From assembly GCA_951213105.1 (NCBI GenBank), contig OX578145.1, positions 116,453,239 to 116,517,238 of the forward strand: DNA of 64,000 nucleotides, written 5' to 3'. Shown piece after piece: positions 1 to 10,450 of the stretch; position 1 is the first letter of the stretch; each line of letters opens with the position of its first letter. Under the pieces are notes generated by a model. That model was not told the DNA's origin. It saw nothing but the letters and a program-made list of their open reading frames with translations, and made no database searches. This DNA comes from Amaurobius ferox. Lineage: Eukaryota; Arthropoda; Arachnida; Araneae; Amaurobiidae. The translations under genes were made by a program, and so were the position numbers.

Positions 1-1396
1 TTTTCATTATGGATACAAAGTGTTACATATAAATTGTAACTTTATAACCATGTGTTGTATGTGTTACACTTGAATATAATCCTTAGTTATAAAAAGGTAA
101 GTACACATATTACATCATGACAGAAATTTATTTACACATTCATTCAACTGGATTAATTTCTAAAGATCTGTTTAAAAGCATTTGAAATCATTTCAAATAA
201 ATTTATTTATATTTTAAGTTGTAACCAAAATATTGCATAAAGTGTTTTCTAAGCTGTATTAGAAATTTTCTGCTGTATATTCAAATGTCAAGTATTTTTA
301 TATATATTGACAGTTTAATTTTTAAAATGAAGTTTTGTCGTTAAAGAATTATTCTCCTAAAATATTAACTGTCCAATTTTTATAGTGTTGAAAATAATTA
401 AAATGTTGGTGTTTTAAACCCCTGTCATAAAATTTGATGTAACTATAGAAGTAAGTAATGAGAATTTTTATATTTTATGTTTCAAATTTTGTATACTGTT
501 TCCTGCATTTAAAACTTAGGAAATAAATAATTTTTTCTATATTTTTGTAATTTTTTACCTTATAGCAGCACTTTTTTTAAAAAAAAAATTCTGTCACTAG
601 TTCAAAATTGGCCAAGACCAAAAGTGATTTTAAACTTGACTTTTACATATCTGGAGCTAAATTGTATATAAATTTGATGCCAGCGATGTGGAAGGATTGA
701 AATTGTCAGTTCCTAAAGAAGTTTTACAAAATTGTGGCATATAGCAAGTTTCCTTGCTGCCATTGCAGACAATAGCTATTCCATGCTAACAAGCACTAAA
801 TCTGTTCATGGATGTTGTTATCTACAATAGAAGTGCCTTACCTTCCAAAAAATTTAGTAGCTTAAAATGCCATTTTGTTAGTAACTAAATACATTTTCAG
901 CATCCTATTATCTCTTAATTTATCAAAGTAATCAATTTTAAATACTTTATCAGTAGTGAAACCCAAATGAATTACAGATCAAATAAACAGAAATATAATT
1001 TGAAAATAAGACTTCATAATAAAAATATAAAACTAACTACTATTAGCATGTTATATGTAGTCTTCACATAATATACAATGTTACCAAAATGATTTAAAAA
1101 TGAAATGAAATGAGAAAATCCTAATGAAACTGTGCAATGTGTATTAATGTCATAGTTTACTTCAAATATTTTGACTAGTGATATTACCATTATTGTTTCT
1201 GGAATTATCCAGTTTCTTCATAGGAAAAAAAGTCCAAACCTCACAGACATACACACAGATTAATGTTTCTAAAAGTGTTTGAAATGTCAAAATCTCGAAT
1301 TAAAAAATATTTTGGGAAACAGTAAACAGTTTTTTTATAGAATTTCATAAGAAAAGAAACATATACATATATATATATATTTCATAATTTCATTTA
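1..1396. other. AT-rich sequence, no gene seen
   Basis: This stretch has no reading frame with recognisable domains, no tRNA-like box A/box B pair and no terminal inverted repeats that I can pair. It holds homopolymer A and T runs and a short TA microsatellite near 1362-1380. It is probably intergenic or intronic DNA flanking the hAT element that starts at 1405. Confidence 0.6.
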
Positions 1397-1713
1397 TTTT
1401 GAATCAGGGTTGTTTGATTTAAATCGGCTTGATTTAAATCATGATTTAAATCACTTGATTTTTTTTTTAAAATCATTGATTAAAATCATTTTTTAATTTT
1501 GTCATTTCTTGAAGTTTTTTTTTTTTTTTTTTTTTTGTATTTTTATGCTAAAATAACCTGGAACAGAATAAATGTTTAAAATAATAAAATTCCACATCAA
1601 GACATCTTTAGAGTATATGAAAAAAAACTGAAATCCTTTCCTTAACTCTCGGTCAGTGGAGATAACGCAATTCATTGCTTGGAGTATAAAATCAAGTAAC
1701 AATGACAACTCAC

Positions 1714-2828
1714 CAGTGTTGCCAACCTATTTTCTAATTTTATAGCTAAAATTCACTCAAAATATATCTAGAATTATCTAGATTTTCTGTCAGTTATCTA
1801 AAAACATAGCTAGACAATATTTAACATTTTAATTGTTCTTGTGAGGATTTATTGGGATCAGTGAACAGTTTTTACATGCATATTTTAAACTACAAAAATT
1901 TAAAATACCTTTTGAAATGTTATTTATATGTGCTGTAATAATTTTTACCATAGAAATAAGAAAATTTGGTTCCTTCCTTTTTTTGTGATTTTTGCTGGCG
2001 CATACCAATATGGCAAACAATATTGGGAATAGGATTGACCGGCCCTTAAGCAGTTTAACAGATTGGGTTCCCCCACCAATCCCTACCCTCATCTATTTTT
2101 TAAGGACTTAAAAAATCACTCTGAGGTCTCTTAGGATCATAGGGCCCCTGGACATTATCCCCTTTGTCCCTCCCTCTCTTCAATTGGATAGTCCCCAACC
2201 TATACAGTACAAAAACTAAGGCTTTTTGGTACTTTTTACTCTTGATCACAGTAGAAAAAAAAACTTTGAGAAAAATTGTAGCTCCACCTCTGATAAGAAT
2301 ATAAAACACTTTATTTCCACATTAACAAATCATAATCCTCATCTGTAAAATTTGAAGTGCCTGACTGAGAAACGATAAAACTTCATTTGCTGTACATTTT
2401 CGATATGTAACCATAGCTTCTATGTCCTTCAAAATTGGGGGGGGGGGGGGGGCGTTATAATCATAAAATTTCCCATATGGTGTCTTAATAGTCCTAATTT
2501 AACTGTTAAAATGGCATTCAGTAGCTTTATTTTAATTCTATACCGGAGCTTTGTTTTTACATAACTCATGCTAGTAAAAAACTGTTATGCTCCTTTTGAG
2601 ACAATTACCAACACCATCTCAATTTTACACAAAAAATATTTGATTTTGGTGAAATTTCATAAAATTATCTAGATTTTTAGGCATTATCTAGATGCCCATT
2701 TTCATTAGATAGATGACGTCAAAATTATCTAGATTTGTAGTCATGATGTAGATGCCCATTTTCATTAGCTAGATGAAGTCAAAATTATGTGGATATCTAG
2801 CTAAAAATTATCTAGATTGGCATCCCTG
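1714..2828. mobile_element. Non-autonomous hAT-type element
   Basis: The left end is CAGTGTTGCCAACCTA and the right end, read on the other strand, is CAGGGATGCCAATCTA. The flanking 8-bp repeats are CAACTCAC (1706-1713) and CAACTGAC (2829-2836), which differ at one base. Both subterminal regions are rich in the word TATCTAGA/TCTAGAT and its variants, especially 2660-2815. I recognise no transposase, although part of the - strand is open around 1829-2309. There is a 16-base G run at 2437-2452. The element is probably a derivative mobilised in trans. Confidence 0.75.
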
Positions 2829-3014
2829 CAACTGACAAAGAAGTATTTCTCTCTGGACACTAATCCACCTGTAGCCCAATAAACCTGTTTTTCAACTATT
2901 TGGAAGGAGTACCCAGGACGCTTCAGATTCTGTTGCAAACTTGACTCTAGAGCAGGGGTGGCCAACCCAAATGACCCTGCGGGCCACTTCGGAAAAACAT
3001 TATAATCCCGCGGG

Positions 3015-3018
<4 letters not shown>

Positions 3019-3046
<28 letters not shown>
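3019..3046. repeat. (AT)n microsatellite
   Basis: Perfect AT dinucleotide run of 28 bases, immediately inside the left terminal region of hAT-B. Confidence 0.95.
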
Positions 3047-3049
<3 letters not shown>

Positions 3050-3051
<2 letters not shown>

Positions 3052-3214
3052 CCAATGGACAGGCACTTGACTCTTCGTCATTCACCCATCAGAGGAGGGC
3101 GGAACACACTGCGCCCACAACACAACAGCCATGCCTTACGTGGGGCTCGAACCCACAATGTGGCGCTCGAGCGATTGCTTTGGAAGCGCATGCCTTGACC
3201 ACTCGACCACCACG
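3050..3214 (-). repeat. tRNA-derived SINE
   Basis: Read on the - strand this begins as a tRNA-like head. A box A-like TGGTCGAGTGGTCAAGG is followed about 45 bases later by a complete box B/T-arm, GTGGGTTCGAGCCCCAC. The spacing includes a long variable region resembling class II (Ser/Leu) tRNAs. The sequence continues about 90 bases beyond the T-arm into a non-tRNA body, as in SINEs. The acceptor stem does not pair cleanly, so I call it a SINE and not a functional tRNA gene. Confidence 0.7.
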
Positions 3215-3942
3215 TATATAAAAATATATATCTTTATATTAGATTTGGACACATTACAAACATTTATTGGAGTGAAAATTTAAAACAGAATGAATTATTA
3301 TTATTGTTTTCATTATTTTTCATGTATGCAAACATCTATATAATAAAAGGCAATGTCTGTGTGTCTGTCTTATACACTATACGTTTCGCGACCGCGCGTC
3401 GGAAAGCTACGAAATTTGGCAATCGGAGACCCGGGGGGGAGGGAAGGGGACACGTGAAAACCGATTTTTAAAATTTTAATTATTTTTTTATTTATTTAAT
3501 GTTTTATGCGATTTCGACCGTTTTTTGCCCTTTTTTCTCCACGATCCAGACATCGTAGAAAAAAACAAATTACACCATCGGAAAGAGCAGAGAATTTCGA
3601 GTAAAAATATATCAATTTCAAATCTGAATTTCGATTTCTAATATTTTTTAAAGATTTTAAAACAAAAGTCACTTTTTGCTCAAGAAAACGATTTTTGGTT
3701 TTTAAATTCTCGCATCGTGAAAAGTACTCATAATTTCGACTAATAATTTACATTTTCAGAAAGGTCAAACATCTGGCATTCTTACAAGTCCAATCTGGTC
3801 CAGAAATAATGAAAATTGCCTTCAGGATCGCAATTTTAAAGACGTCATGATTTTAAATTTCTCGCCGTTCCGTTCGGCGTGACGCTTCGTTTCTCCCCCG
3901 CTGAAGCAGGGAAGGTGGTGGGTGGGGACGTCAAGGTGGAGG

Positions 3943-3989
3943 TGACGTCACGGTTCTGAATAAGACTCCTCTATATACGAGCTGACTCA
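3943..3989 (+). promoter_or_regulatory. Promoter-like cluster upstream of the THAP exon (CRE, TATA, AP-1 words)
   Basis: A perfect CRE palindrome TGACGTCA lies at 3943-3950, a TATATA word at 3972-3977 and an AP-1 word TGACTCA at 3983-3989. The THAP start codon follows at 4084, about 107 bases after the TATA word, leaving room for a short 5' leader. This region is absent from the other Helitron copies. Individual words of this length arise by chance, so the call rests on their order and their position before a coding exon. Promoter activity is inferred. Confidence 0.4.
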
Positions 3990-4083
3990 TCAAGCATATT
4001 GATGCCCACCATAGCTGGTAGCGCTATTCATTAGCATTAGCTCTATTCGTATTTTCACTTTAGGAAGTATTATTGAAATAATT

Positions 4084-4236
4084 ATGGGTGGTTGTTCTGC
4101 ACCGAACTGCTCTAATCATTCTAGAAACGGTTTTAGACTATTTCGCTTTCCTAGAAACGAAGAAAGAAGAAAACAATGGCTAATAAATAGTCGGCGCGAT
4201 AATTGGATACCCGGTAATGGATCATACTTATGTGAG
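4084..4236 (+). pseudogene. THAP zinc-finger first exon, captured fragment
   Basis: An ATG at 4084 opens 51 codons ending at a canonical donor, GAG|GTAAGT. The peptide begins MGGCSAPNCSNHS and continues through FRLFRFPRNEERRKQWL, a Trp-Ile-Pro and a final LCE. This matches the THAP (C2CH) layout: a Cys-x4-Cys start, the conserved FP..E.RR..W core, the W.P motif and the third zinc Cys. The fourth ligand (His) would be in the next exon. A possible acceptor is at about 5610 (TTTTTAG|ATCAT), where one frame reads D-H-x-E-S, resembling the usual CxxHF segment but one base out of phase with exon 1. The THAP assignment is from motif recognition. It lies between Helitron-type sequences, so it is probably a captured, now non-functional gene piece. 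Confidence 0.72.
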
Positions 4237-4448
4237 GTAAGTTCTGCAATATTCTGATTGAAACTTCTTTTTTCATATAAAGTATTTATTTTAAACACTT
4301 ATTTTATAATTTCTGTAACTGTAGTATGGATTATTAATGATTTTTATTTGTTAAAGTCTTATCTTAGTACACGTAGTTTGTAATGTAAACATCATCTTGA
4401 ATGCATTATACGCGCTTCCAAACCTAGAAGAAAATAACTTCAAATTAT

Positions 4449-5529
4449 GGCTGATCCGGAGATTAGGTCACCTTGGTTAAATCGGAGAAGACGCCACGCA
4501 CTTTGTGAGGTTAAATCGGAGAAGACGCCACGCACTTTATGTTGCAATCTGGTAACCTCTTGTATCGGATGTTTTCGGCGGAAATTGTGTAGCATCCAAT
4601 AAGAATACGTTTTTGTGTTTGCTACAGTTTTTTGATGTAAAAGAACATTTCTATCAATATTTTTGGCCATTGTTGTGCGTGTTTGCTTGTTCTTTCGTTA
4701 TTTGATTTATTTTGTAATAATTATTCATTTTAGTTTTGCGGATTTGCTTTTGTCGTCGATTATATTTCCCTTATGTCTTCTGGTATGCGCGAGCAAATGG
4801 AAGGTGAGTGTAGTGTATGCACATATAAAATTGTAGCATATTCTGAGTCTGGGCGCCGCAGGCGACCGTTCCTAATAAACCGGAGATCACTGGGGGTCCC
4901 GTTCCGGTGTAGAACGACCTTTAGGTCGAACCCCTGCCCTTGTACGGACCACTGGTACATACGGACCACTAATACATCCGTTCCACAATTTTCGATCTTT
5001 AGATCAAATCCCTGCTCTTACACGGACCTGTAGGTCGAACCCATTCCTTTATATGGATCCTCAGTTAGATGGAGAAAGCGATCTTGATACGTACGATATG
5101 CACAGATAAAATTGTAGCATAAAAATTTTAAATTTTACAAAAATCTGATTTTGGAACGTTTACATGAGTATTATTAATTTTTTTATTCTGCAGTTTTATA
5201 AAGTTATTTAATTTTCTTAAAATACACAAAAATCTTATTTTGTAACGTTTTTTTGAGTATTATTCACTGTTATTTAAGTTAAATTAAATTATCATTTGTA
5301 TTAGAAAATCTTTTTTAGAACAAACACAATAGTCTGTCTTTAGAAACAGGGTTTTTCTACCAAAACATCATTTTGGTAGGAGGAGCCTATTTCTAATGAC
5401 GGTAAATGACATCACTGAGGATGGGTGGAGCCAATTTCAAAACACGGAAGAAAGCGCCAACCACAGGCCAACTTGGCCTGATTTTGTACTTAGAAAAAAA
5501 TTTGCGGTGACCTAATCTCCGGATTTACC
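4449..5529. mobile_element. Non-autonomous DNA transposon with 8-bp target duplication
   Basis: The ends are inverted repeats sharing CCGGAGATTAGGTCACC; about 24 bases pair with three mismatches. They are flanked by an exact 8-bp duplication CAAATTAT at 4441-4448 and 5530-5537. A 35-base unit containing CGGAGAAGACGCCACGC is tandemly doubled just inside the left end (about 4476-4540). No transposase is recognisable. The 8-bp duplication fits hAT or P-like elements, but the termini start with GG instead of CAG, so the superfamily is open. It sits in what would be the first intron of the THAP fragment. Confidence 0.72.
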
Positions 5530-5537
5530 CAAATTAT

Positions 5538-6287
5538 ATATATATATTAAAGATTTATTCCTCTTACACAAATATCTTTCAAGTTTTATACACTTTGTTG
5601 TATTTTTAGATCATAATGAATCACAAAATTGGTGAATCCTACTATCAACAAACTGTCGCCAAGTGGAAAACTTGCCATGTTATAGTAATTATGCAAACAT
5701 AAGCTAAAATGGTAAATAAATCGAAATACGTTTATCATATAAGCTACTTAATGATTAGCTATTAATTTTTCGAAAAACTGATAAAAAATTATGTTCAAAT
5801 GACACGAAATTACTTTTAAATGGCACCGATTATTTTATCGCCAAGTCGATGTTTGGCGCCAATCATTTGATGTAAACATTGGCGTTCTGTCATTCCGTTT
5901 ATAGGATTTTCCCAATAAGATACTTAAATTCTTTCGTATTAGGCATAAATATATCGTTTGTAATACAGATTTATAAAATTTATTATTATTACAAAGATTT
6001 TAAATGTTATATTTATATAATCTGTACATACACAAGTTTATACCAAAATTGCCTCTCTTTAAATTTTCAGGTCAAAGGTGTCAGATAAAATAACCCTACA
6101 ATTACCTTTCTTTTTGCTCTTTTTACAATGACAGTGTACCTCCAGTGCTCCTCCCCTCCACAAAATTATCAATTCTGTTTTAATTTCCACCAGAACTTCA
6201 GTATTTTAGCAAAAACAGGGGAAATTGGAAATCCTTCACCTGGATGTGGTTACAATTCTGAAATTTTAAATGTATTGCACTGTTTTC
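5538..6287. other. Non-coding interior of the Helitron unit
   Basis: AT-rich sequence after the inner transposon. It holds a plausible splice acceptor at about 5610, possibly for the THAP fragment. From about 5660 to 6287 I see no conserved coding sequence. A second polypyrimidine-AG (TAAATTTTCAG, near 6070) could be an acceptor but leads to no recognisable domain. Confidence 0.5.
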
Positions 6288-6987
6288 AATAAAAATGTGT
6301 GTTGTGCAGTAGCGTATCATTTGTTGGGGTGGGACTACAGAAAAATATTTTTACATTCTGTGGTAACCGATATCTCATAAATGGAAAGTAGAAATTAATT
6401 GAACTTTTCATAACTTATCGGATTACACTTATTGGTACTAATGCGTATTGGATGTATAGTTTTGGCAGTATTATCTGCTAGGATGTTTTTATGTGGTCAG
6501 CGATTTTTCATGAATGAATCGAGGAAACTGGTGGAAATTTTTTTATCATATCTATAGTAATAAAGATCAAAAGCCTGTTGATTTCAAATTTCATTGGATT
6601 TATAGTTCTGGCAATATACACTAATGGTGTTTTACCTTTGATCAGTGATATCTCACGAATAAATGATTGAGATAGGTTAAAATACATACGCTGTTTACAA
6701 TAAAAATGTGTGTTGTGCAATAGCATATCATTTGTTGGGTGGGACTACATAAAAGTATTTTTACATTCTGTAGTAACCGATAGGCTTATAAATGGAAATT
6801 AGAAATTAATTGAACTTTTCATATCTTATTGGATTACGCTTATCGGTACTAATGCTTATTGGATGTATAGTTTTGGCAATATTATCTGCTAGATTTTTTT
6901 ATGTGGTCAGTGATTTTTCATGAATGAATCGAGAAAACTGTTTGAAATTTTTTAATCATATCTATAGTAATAAAGATCAAAAGCTTG
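6288..6987. repeat. Tandem duplication, unit about 410 bp
   Basis: The segment beginning CAATAAAAATGTGTGTTGTG at about 6288 recurs at about 6697 with roughly 90% identity or better by eye. The two copies are adjacent. The second copy stops abruptly at 6987, where the second Helitron-type 5' end begins. In copy 1 the matching position continues into TTGATTTCAAATT instead. No coding sequence is recognised. Confidence 0.85.
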
Positions 6988-8960
6988 TCTATATAATAAA
7001 AGGCAATGTCTGTGTGTCTGTCTTATACACTATACGTTTCGCGACCGCGCGTCGGAGAGCTACGAAATTTGGCAATCGGAGACCCGGGGGGGAGGGAAGG
7101 GGACACGTGAAAACCGATTTTTAAAATTTTAATTATTTTTTTATTTATTTAATGTTTTATGCGATTTCGACCGTTTTTTGCCCTTTTTTCTCCACGATCC
7201 AGACATCGTAGAAAAAAACAAATTACACCATCGGAAAGAGCAGAGAATTTCGAGTAAAAATATATCAATTTCAAATCTGAATTTCGATTTCTAATATTTT
7301 TTAAAGATTTTAAAACAAAAGTCACTTTTTGCTCAAGAAAACGATTTTTGGTTTTTAAATTCTCGCATCGTGAAAAGTACTCATAATTTCGACTAATAAT
7401 TTACATTTTCAGAAAGGTCAAACATCTGGTATTCTTACAAGTCCAATCTGGTCCAGAAATAATGAAAATTGCCTTCAGGATGGCAATTTTAACGACGCCA
7501 TGATTTTAAATTTCTCGGCTACCGGCTCAGTTCCTCAATGGCATTTTCCCCCCATCCGCATTAGTTTCTTCCCCGTCTCCATGGAGACCGCGCTTTCGGT
7601 TTTAACTGAATTACGAGCATAAGTGTTGTATACATCGGGCGAAATTATTATATTTATATGATATTTTAAATGGATATTTTTAAATGGATATTTTAAATAA
7701 TTTAAATGATTGAATTATGGTGGTTTGAATTGTGGTGATGTATTTGAAATTATTATATTTATGGATTGGTGGAACGATATGGTTGATTTTTTTATTTTAA
7801 ATGGATATTTTAATTTATGGATATTTTAATTTATAGATATTTTAAATGGATATTTTAATTTTATGGCTATTTTAAATGATGGAACGAGGATGGTGGAATT
7901 AAGAGCCTAGCATATGGTCGTTATAAATTTAAATTAGCGCGCGAGAATTGCACTCGGTAGGCCTGGGTTCGATTCCCGCCACTGATGCGGAGTACGATCA
8001 CCTTAAACATATGGGTCGATAATTCCTTCCGAGAGGTTGGTGGCAGGGAAAGAAGGTACGGTCTCTGTGGATGCCTCCCCCACTGGGTCCTGGTCCAAAT
8101 TGGGTGAATAAAAAGAAAGTTATGGAGATTGTCGCGGAGGGCGCGGTAGCCCAGTGGTTAGCGTGCGGGAATTTCACTCGGTAGGCCCGGGTTCGATTCC
8201 CTCCACTGACAAAACTGCTGCCGTGTTCACGCGGAGTACGATCACGTTAAACATGTGGGTCCGTAAGTCCTTCCGAGAGGTTGGTGGTAGAGGAAGGAGG
8301 GTACGCACCCTGTGGATGACTTTCCCACTGGGTTCCGGTCTAAATTGGGTGAATAAAAAGAAGGTTATGGAGATTGTCGCGGAGGGCGCGGTAGCCCAGT
8401 GGTTGGCGCGCGGGAATTGCACTCGGTAGGCTAGGGTTCGATTGCCGCCACTGCCAAAACTGCTGCCATTTTCACGCGGAGTACGATCACGTTAAACATG
8501 TGGATCCGTAAGTCCTTCCGAGAGGTTGTTGGTAGAGGAAGGAGGGTACGGACCCTGTGGATGCCTCCCCTACTGGGTTCCGGTCTAAATTAGGTGAATA
8601 AAAAGAAGGTTATGGAGATTGTCACGGAGGGCGCGGTAGCCCAGTGGTTAGCGCGCCGGATTTGCACTAGGTAGGTCCGGGTTCGATTCCCGCCACTGCC
8701 AAAACTGCCGCCGTGTTCAGGCGGAGTACGATCACGTTAAACATGCGGGACCGTAAGTCCTTCCGAGAGGTTGGTGGTAGGGGAAGGAGGGTACGGTCCC
8801 TGTGGATGCCTCCCCCACTGAGTTCCTGTCTAAATTGGGTGGCACTTCCTGGTAGGTCGTTCCTTCTGGTAGGTCGCGCCAGCGAGTGTGCCACGGTTAG
8901 AATTTGCCACAGTCAGAATTTTCAAGGGTAGCGAACAGGCTGGTCGCCAAAGGCGGCTAG
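6988..8960 (+). mobile_element. Helitron core copy (second 5' terminus to shared 3' end)
   Basis: This segment starts TCTATATAATAAAAGGC and runs collinearly, as judged by eye, with the inverted copy at 41773-43591. It shows the same ~510-base leader, the same AT-rich block built from repeats of TTTAAATGGATATTTTAA, the same tRNA-like tandem units and the same hairpin-CTAG 3' end. It has no ORF for RepHel. It is preceded by G instead of A, which is not the normal Helitron insertion context, so it may be part of the larger 3335-8960 unit. Confidence 0.7.
7936..8875 (+). repeat. Tandem tRNA-like units (about 4 copies, ~245-bp period) in the Helitron
   Basis: Each unit contains GCGGTAGCCCAGTGGTTAGC (box A-like) followed by GGGTTCGATTCCCGCCACTG (box B/T-arm-like) and a shared body (GCGGAGTACGATCACGTTAA, TCCTTCCGAGAGGTTGGTGG). 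Units start near 7936 (degenerate), 8136, 8382 and 8627. The same units occur in the Helitron copy at 41773-43591. This looks like a tRNA-derived SINE absorbed by the Helitron family and multiplied in tandem. Each unit could carry an internal Pol III promoter, which is inference. Confidence 0.8.
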
Positions 8961-9013
8961 TACATAATATAATAATAATAATGCAATGATCGAATAATGT
9001 TTAATTTATTTAA

Positions 9014-9985
9014 TTAGTGAGATATTTGTTTCTCAACTCTTTCACTTAGTTTTTGCAAGTCGATCTCAATGCGTGTATTTGCACATCGTAATTGATGTTG
9101 CAGGTTTTCGTCCGTTAAGTTCGAACGCGATTTATGTTTGATAAATTTCATTTTTGAAAAAAACGATTTACAGGTGTAAGTTGATCCAAAAGCGCTCACA
9201 ACTTTTTGTGCCAGATCTCTCAAATTGGAAAATTTTTCTTTTGTGACATAAGTGTTATAAAAATCTATTTTTGATTCTGATGTTTCAAAAATGTGTTTTA
9301 ATTCATTATTGCATTGTAAGTCAACCAGTTCCATTTAGAGATATTCTGGGGCCAACTCGACATCGACGTGAAAGGGAGATGAATATATTTCAAATAATTT
9401 TTTGTATTTGTCTAAATTAGTGAAACGACTCTCAAAAGTAGCTGCAAGTTTGCTTATTTCTTTTGCGTATTTGATGTAACTGACACATTTTGCATTTTTT
9501 AATTCTTTCATCAATGGAAAGTGTTGAACGTTATTATTTTTCAATTGAGATTCAGATAGCAGTAGTTTCTTCTGAAATGCTTTGATGTGATTAAATGCAT
9601 CGATTATTAAATTATCTTTTCCTTGTAATGATGTATTTAATTGATTGAGTTTTTCGATGATATCTACTAAAAAGCATAAATCCAATAACCATTCATCATT
9701 TCTTAATTCTGGTACAGGTATTTGCTTGTCATTCATAAACAAGTCAATTTCTTGACGTAACTTAGAAAATCGCTGTAAACATCTTCCACGACTCAAGCAT
9801 CTGACACGACTGAAGTATACAACGTCACCATATTCACAATCTAATTCTTTTACGAACTCCGATTGTCGATGCTAGAGTGCATGTGATCGAATGTAATTGA
9901 CTGTTTTTATGACTACTTGCATAACATGATTCATCGATAATACTTGGGCACATAGATTTTGTTGATGAATCACAATGCAATACTG
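9014..9985 (-). pseudogene. hAT-B transposase, C-terminal half, two in-frame stops
   Basis: Reading on the - strand from 9985, one continuous frame gives CIVIHQQNLCAQVLSMNHV, then KELDCEYGDVVYFSRVRCLS, RGRCLQRFSKLRQEIDLF and finally ELVDLQCN and AFGSTYTCKSFFSKMKFIK before the terminal stop at 9014. This is the characteristic C-terminal half of GTF2IRD2/SCAND3-like hAT transposases, including the hAT dimerisation region. There are two internal stops, TAG at 9872-9874 and TAA at 9335-9337, and no frameshift. The N-terminal BED/DDE portion is missing. It belongs to the same transposase family as the element at 33271-38760. Confidence 0.85.
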
Positions 9986-10242
9986 CCCACTTCTAAGTAT
10001 GTATAAAAACAGAAGCAACGTGATAAAATAGAAACAGTTATGGGATTTATCTATTACAAAACACTACACTAAAAACAAAAATATTGCACAAAATAGTCGT
10101 ATTTTGTAAAGTTGTAATGAATCTCGCGGGCCGCAAAATTATTCAAGGCGGGCCGCGGGTTGGCCACTCCTGCTCTAGAGGATAGCTAAACTTGTGTTGT
10201 ATAATAGATATAGAAAGCAAATTAGTAGATTCATTTACTAAA

Positions 10243-10450
10243 ATGGCAGGGAGGAAAAAAGATAGTATATGGCTCTTCTTCTCTGAAATTGAGACAGTTT
10301 CAGGCAAAAGTCTGAAAGCAAAATGTAAGACATGTGGCAAGGAAATGATGGGACTAGTGGCAAGGATGAAAAAGCACAAAGAATTATGCAGAAATCTTTC
10401 TGATGATGATGATTGTAGCTCAATTATTCCTCAGAAAACTGATGAAATTG
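10243..10450 (+). pseudogene. hAT-A transposase exon 1, BED zinc finger
   Basis: Starting at the ATG (MAGRKKDSIWLFF), this exon encodes about 69 residues. They contain a BED-type finger: an aromatic-rich start, C-K-T-C-G-K, then K-K-H-K-E-L-C as the His/Cys pair. An acidic D-D-D-D stretch follows. The exon ends in a consensus donor, ATTG|GTAAGT. Joining to the acceptor at 12091 preserves phase and reads EIDWPSSM. BED fingers bind DNA and are typical of hAT transposases. The open frame continues upstream of this ATG, but MAGRKK is the usual type of start for the family. The exon is intact; the break lies in exon 2. Confidence 0.85.

Larger units (their letters stand above)
3335..8960 (+). mobile_element. 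Helitron unit carrying a THAP-gene fragment
   Basis: The 5' end starts TCTATATAATAAAAGGC directly after an A. The 3' end at 8960 is a short GC-rich hairpin (GTCGCC-AAA-GGCGGC) followed by CTAG and then T. TC start, hairpin, CTRR end and insertion between A and T are the Helitron hallmarks. The first ~510 bases are nearly identical to 6988-7500 and to the inverted copy at 41773-43591. Between 3850 and 6988 this copy carries extra DNA: a promoter-like region, a THAP exon, another transposon and a tandem repeat. A second 5' terminus at 6988 follows a G. The A/T rule therefore fits the whole 3335-8960 span better than an independent inner insertion. No Rep/helicase gene is present, so the unit is non-autonomous. 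Confidence 0.72.
2953..10172 (-). mobile_element. hAT transposon hAT-B (GTF2IRD2/SCAND3-like family), internally deleted and host to a Helitron
   Basis: The termini are CAGGGGTGGCCAACC at 2953 and its near-exact inverse GGTTGGCCACTCCTG ending at 10172. They are flanked by an exact 8-bp duplication CTCTAGAG at 2945-2952 and 10173-10180. Subterminal GC-rich blocks (GCGGGCCGC) match between the two ends. The C-terminal part of the transposase lies at 9014-9985 on the - strand. There is too little room before the right end for the N-terminal half, so that part has been deleted. The left portion is occupied by an AT microsatellite, a tRNA-derived SINE and a 5.6-kb Helitron unit. It is inserted in the 5' region of hAT-A. 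Confidence 0.9.

Noticed and set aside
2801..3198. Open frames across the AT microsatellite and hAT-B left end
   Set aside because: They translate simple-sequence DNA (IYIYIY runs) and transposon termini; no domain.
3050..3214. Functional tRNA-Ser/Leu gene
   Set aside because: The T-arm is perfect but the acceptor stem does not pair well and the sequence continues into a SINE body.
8154..8931. Open frames within the tRNA-like tandem units
   Set aside because: The repeats encode near-identical peptides on both strands purely because of the repeated DNA; the box A/B content explains the sequence better.
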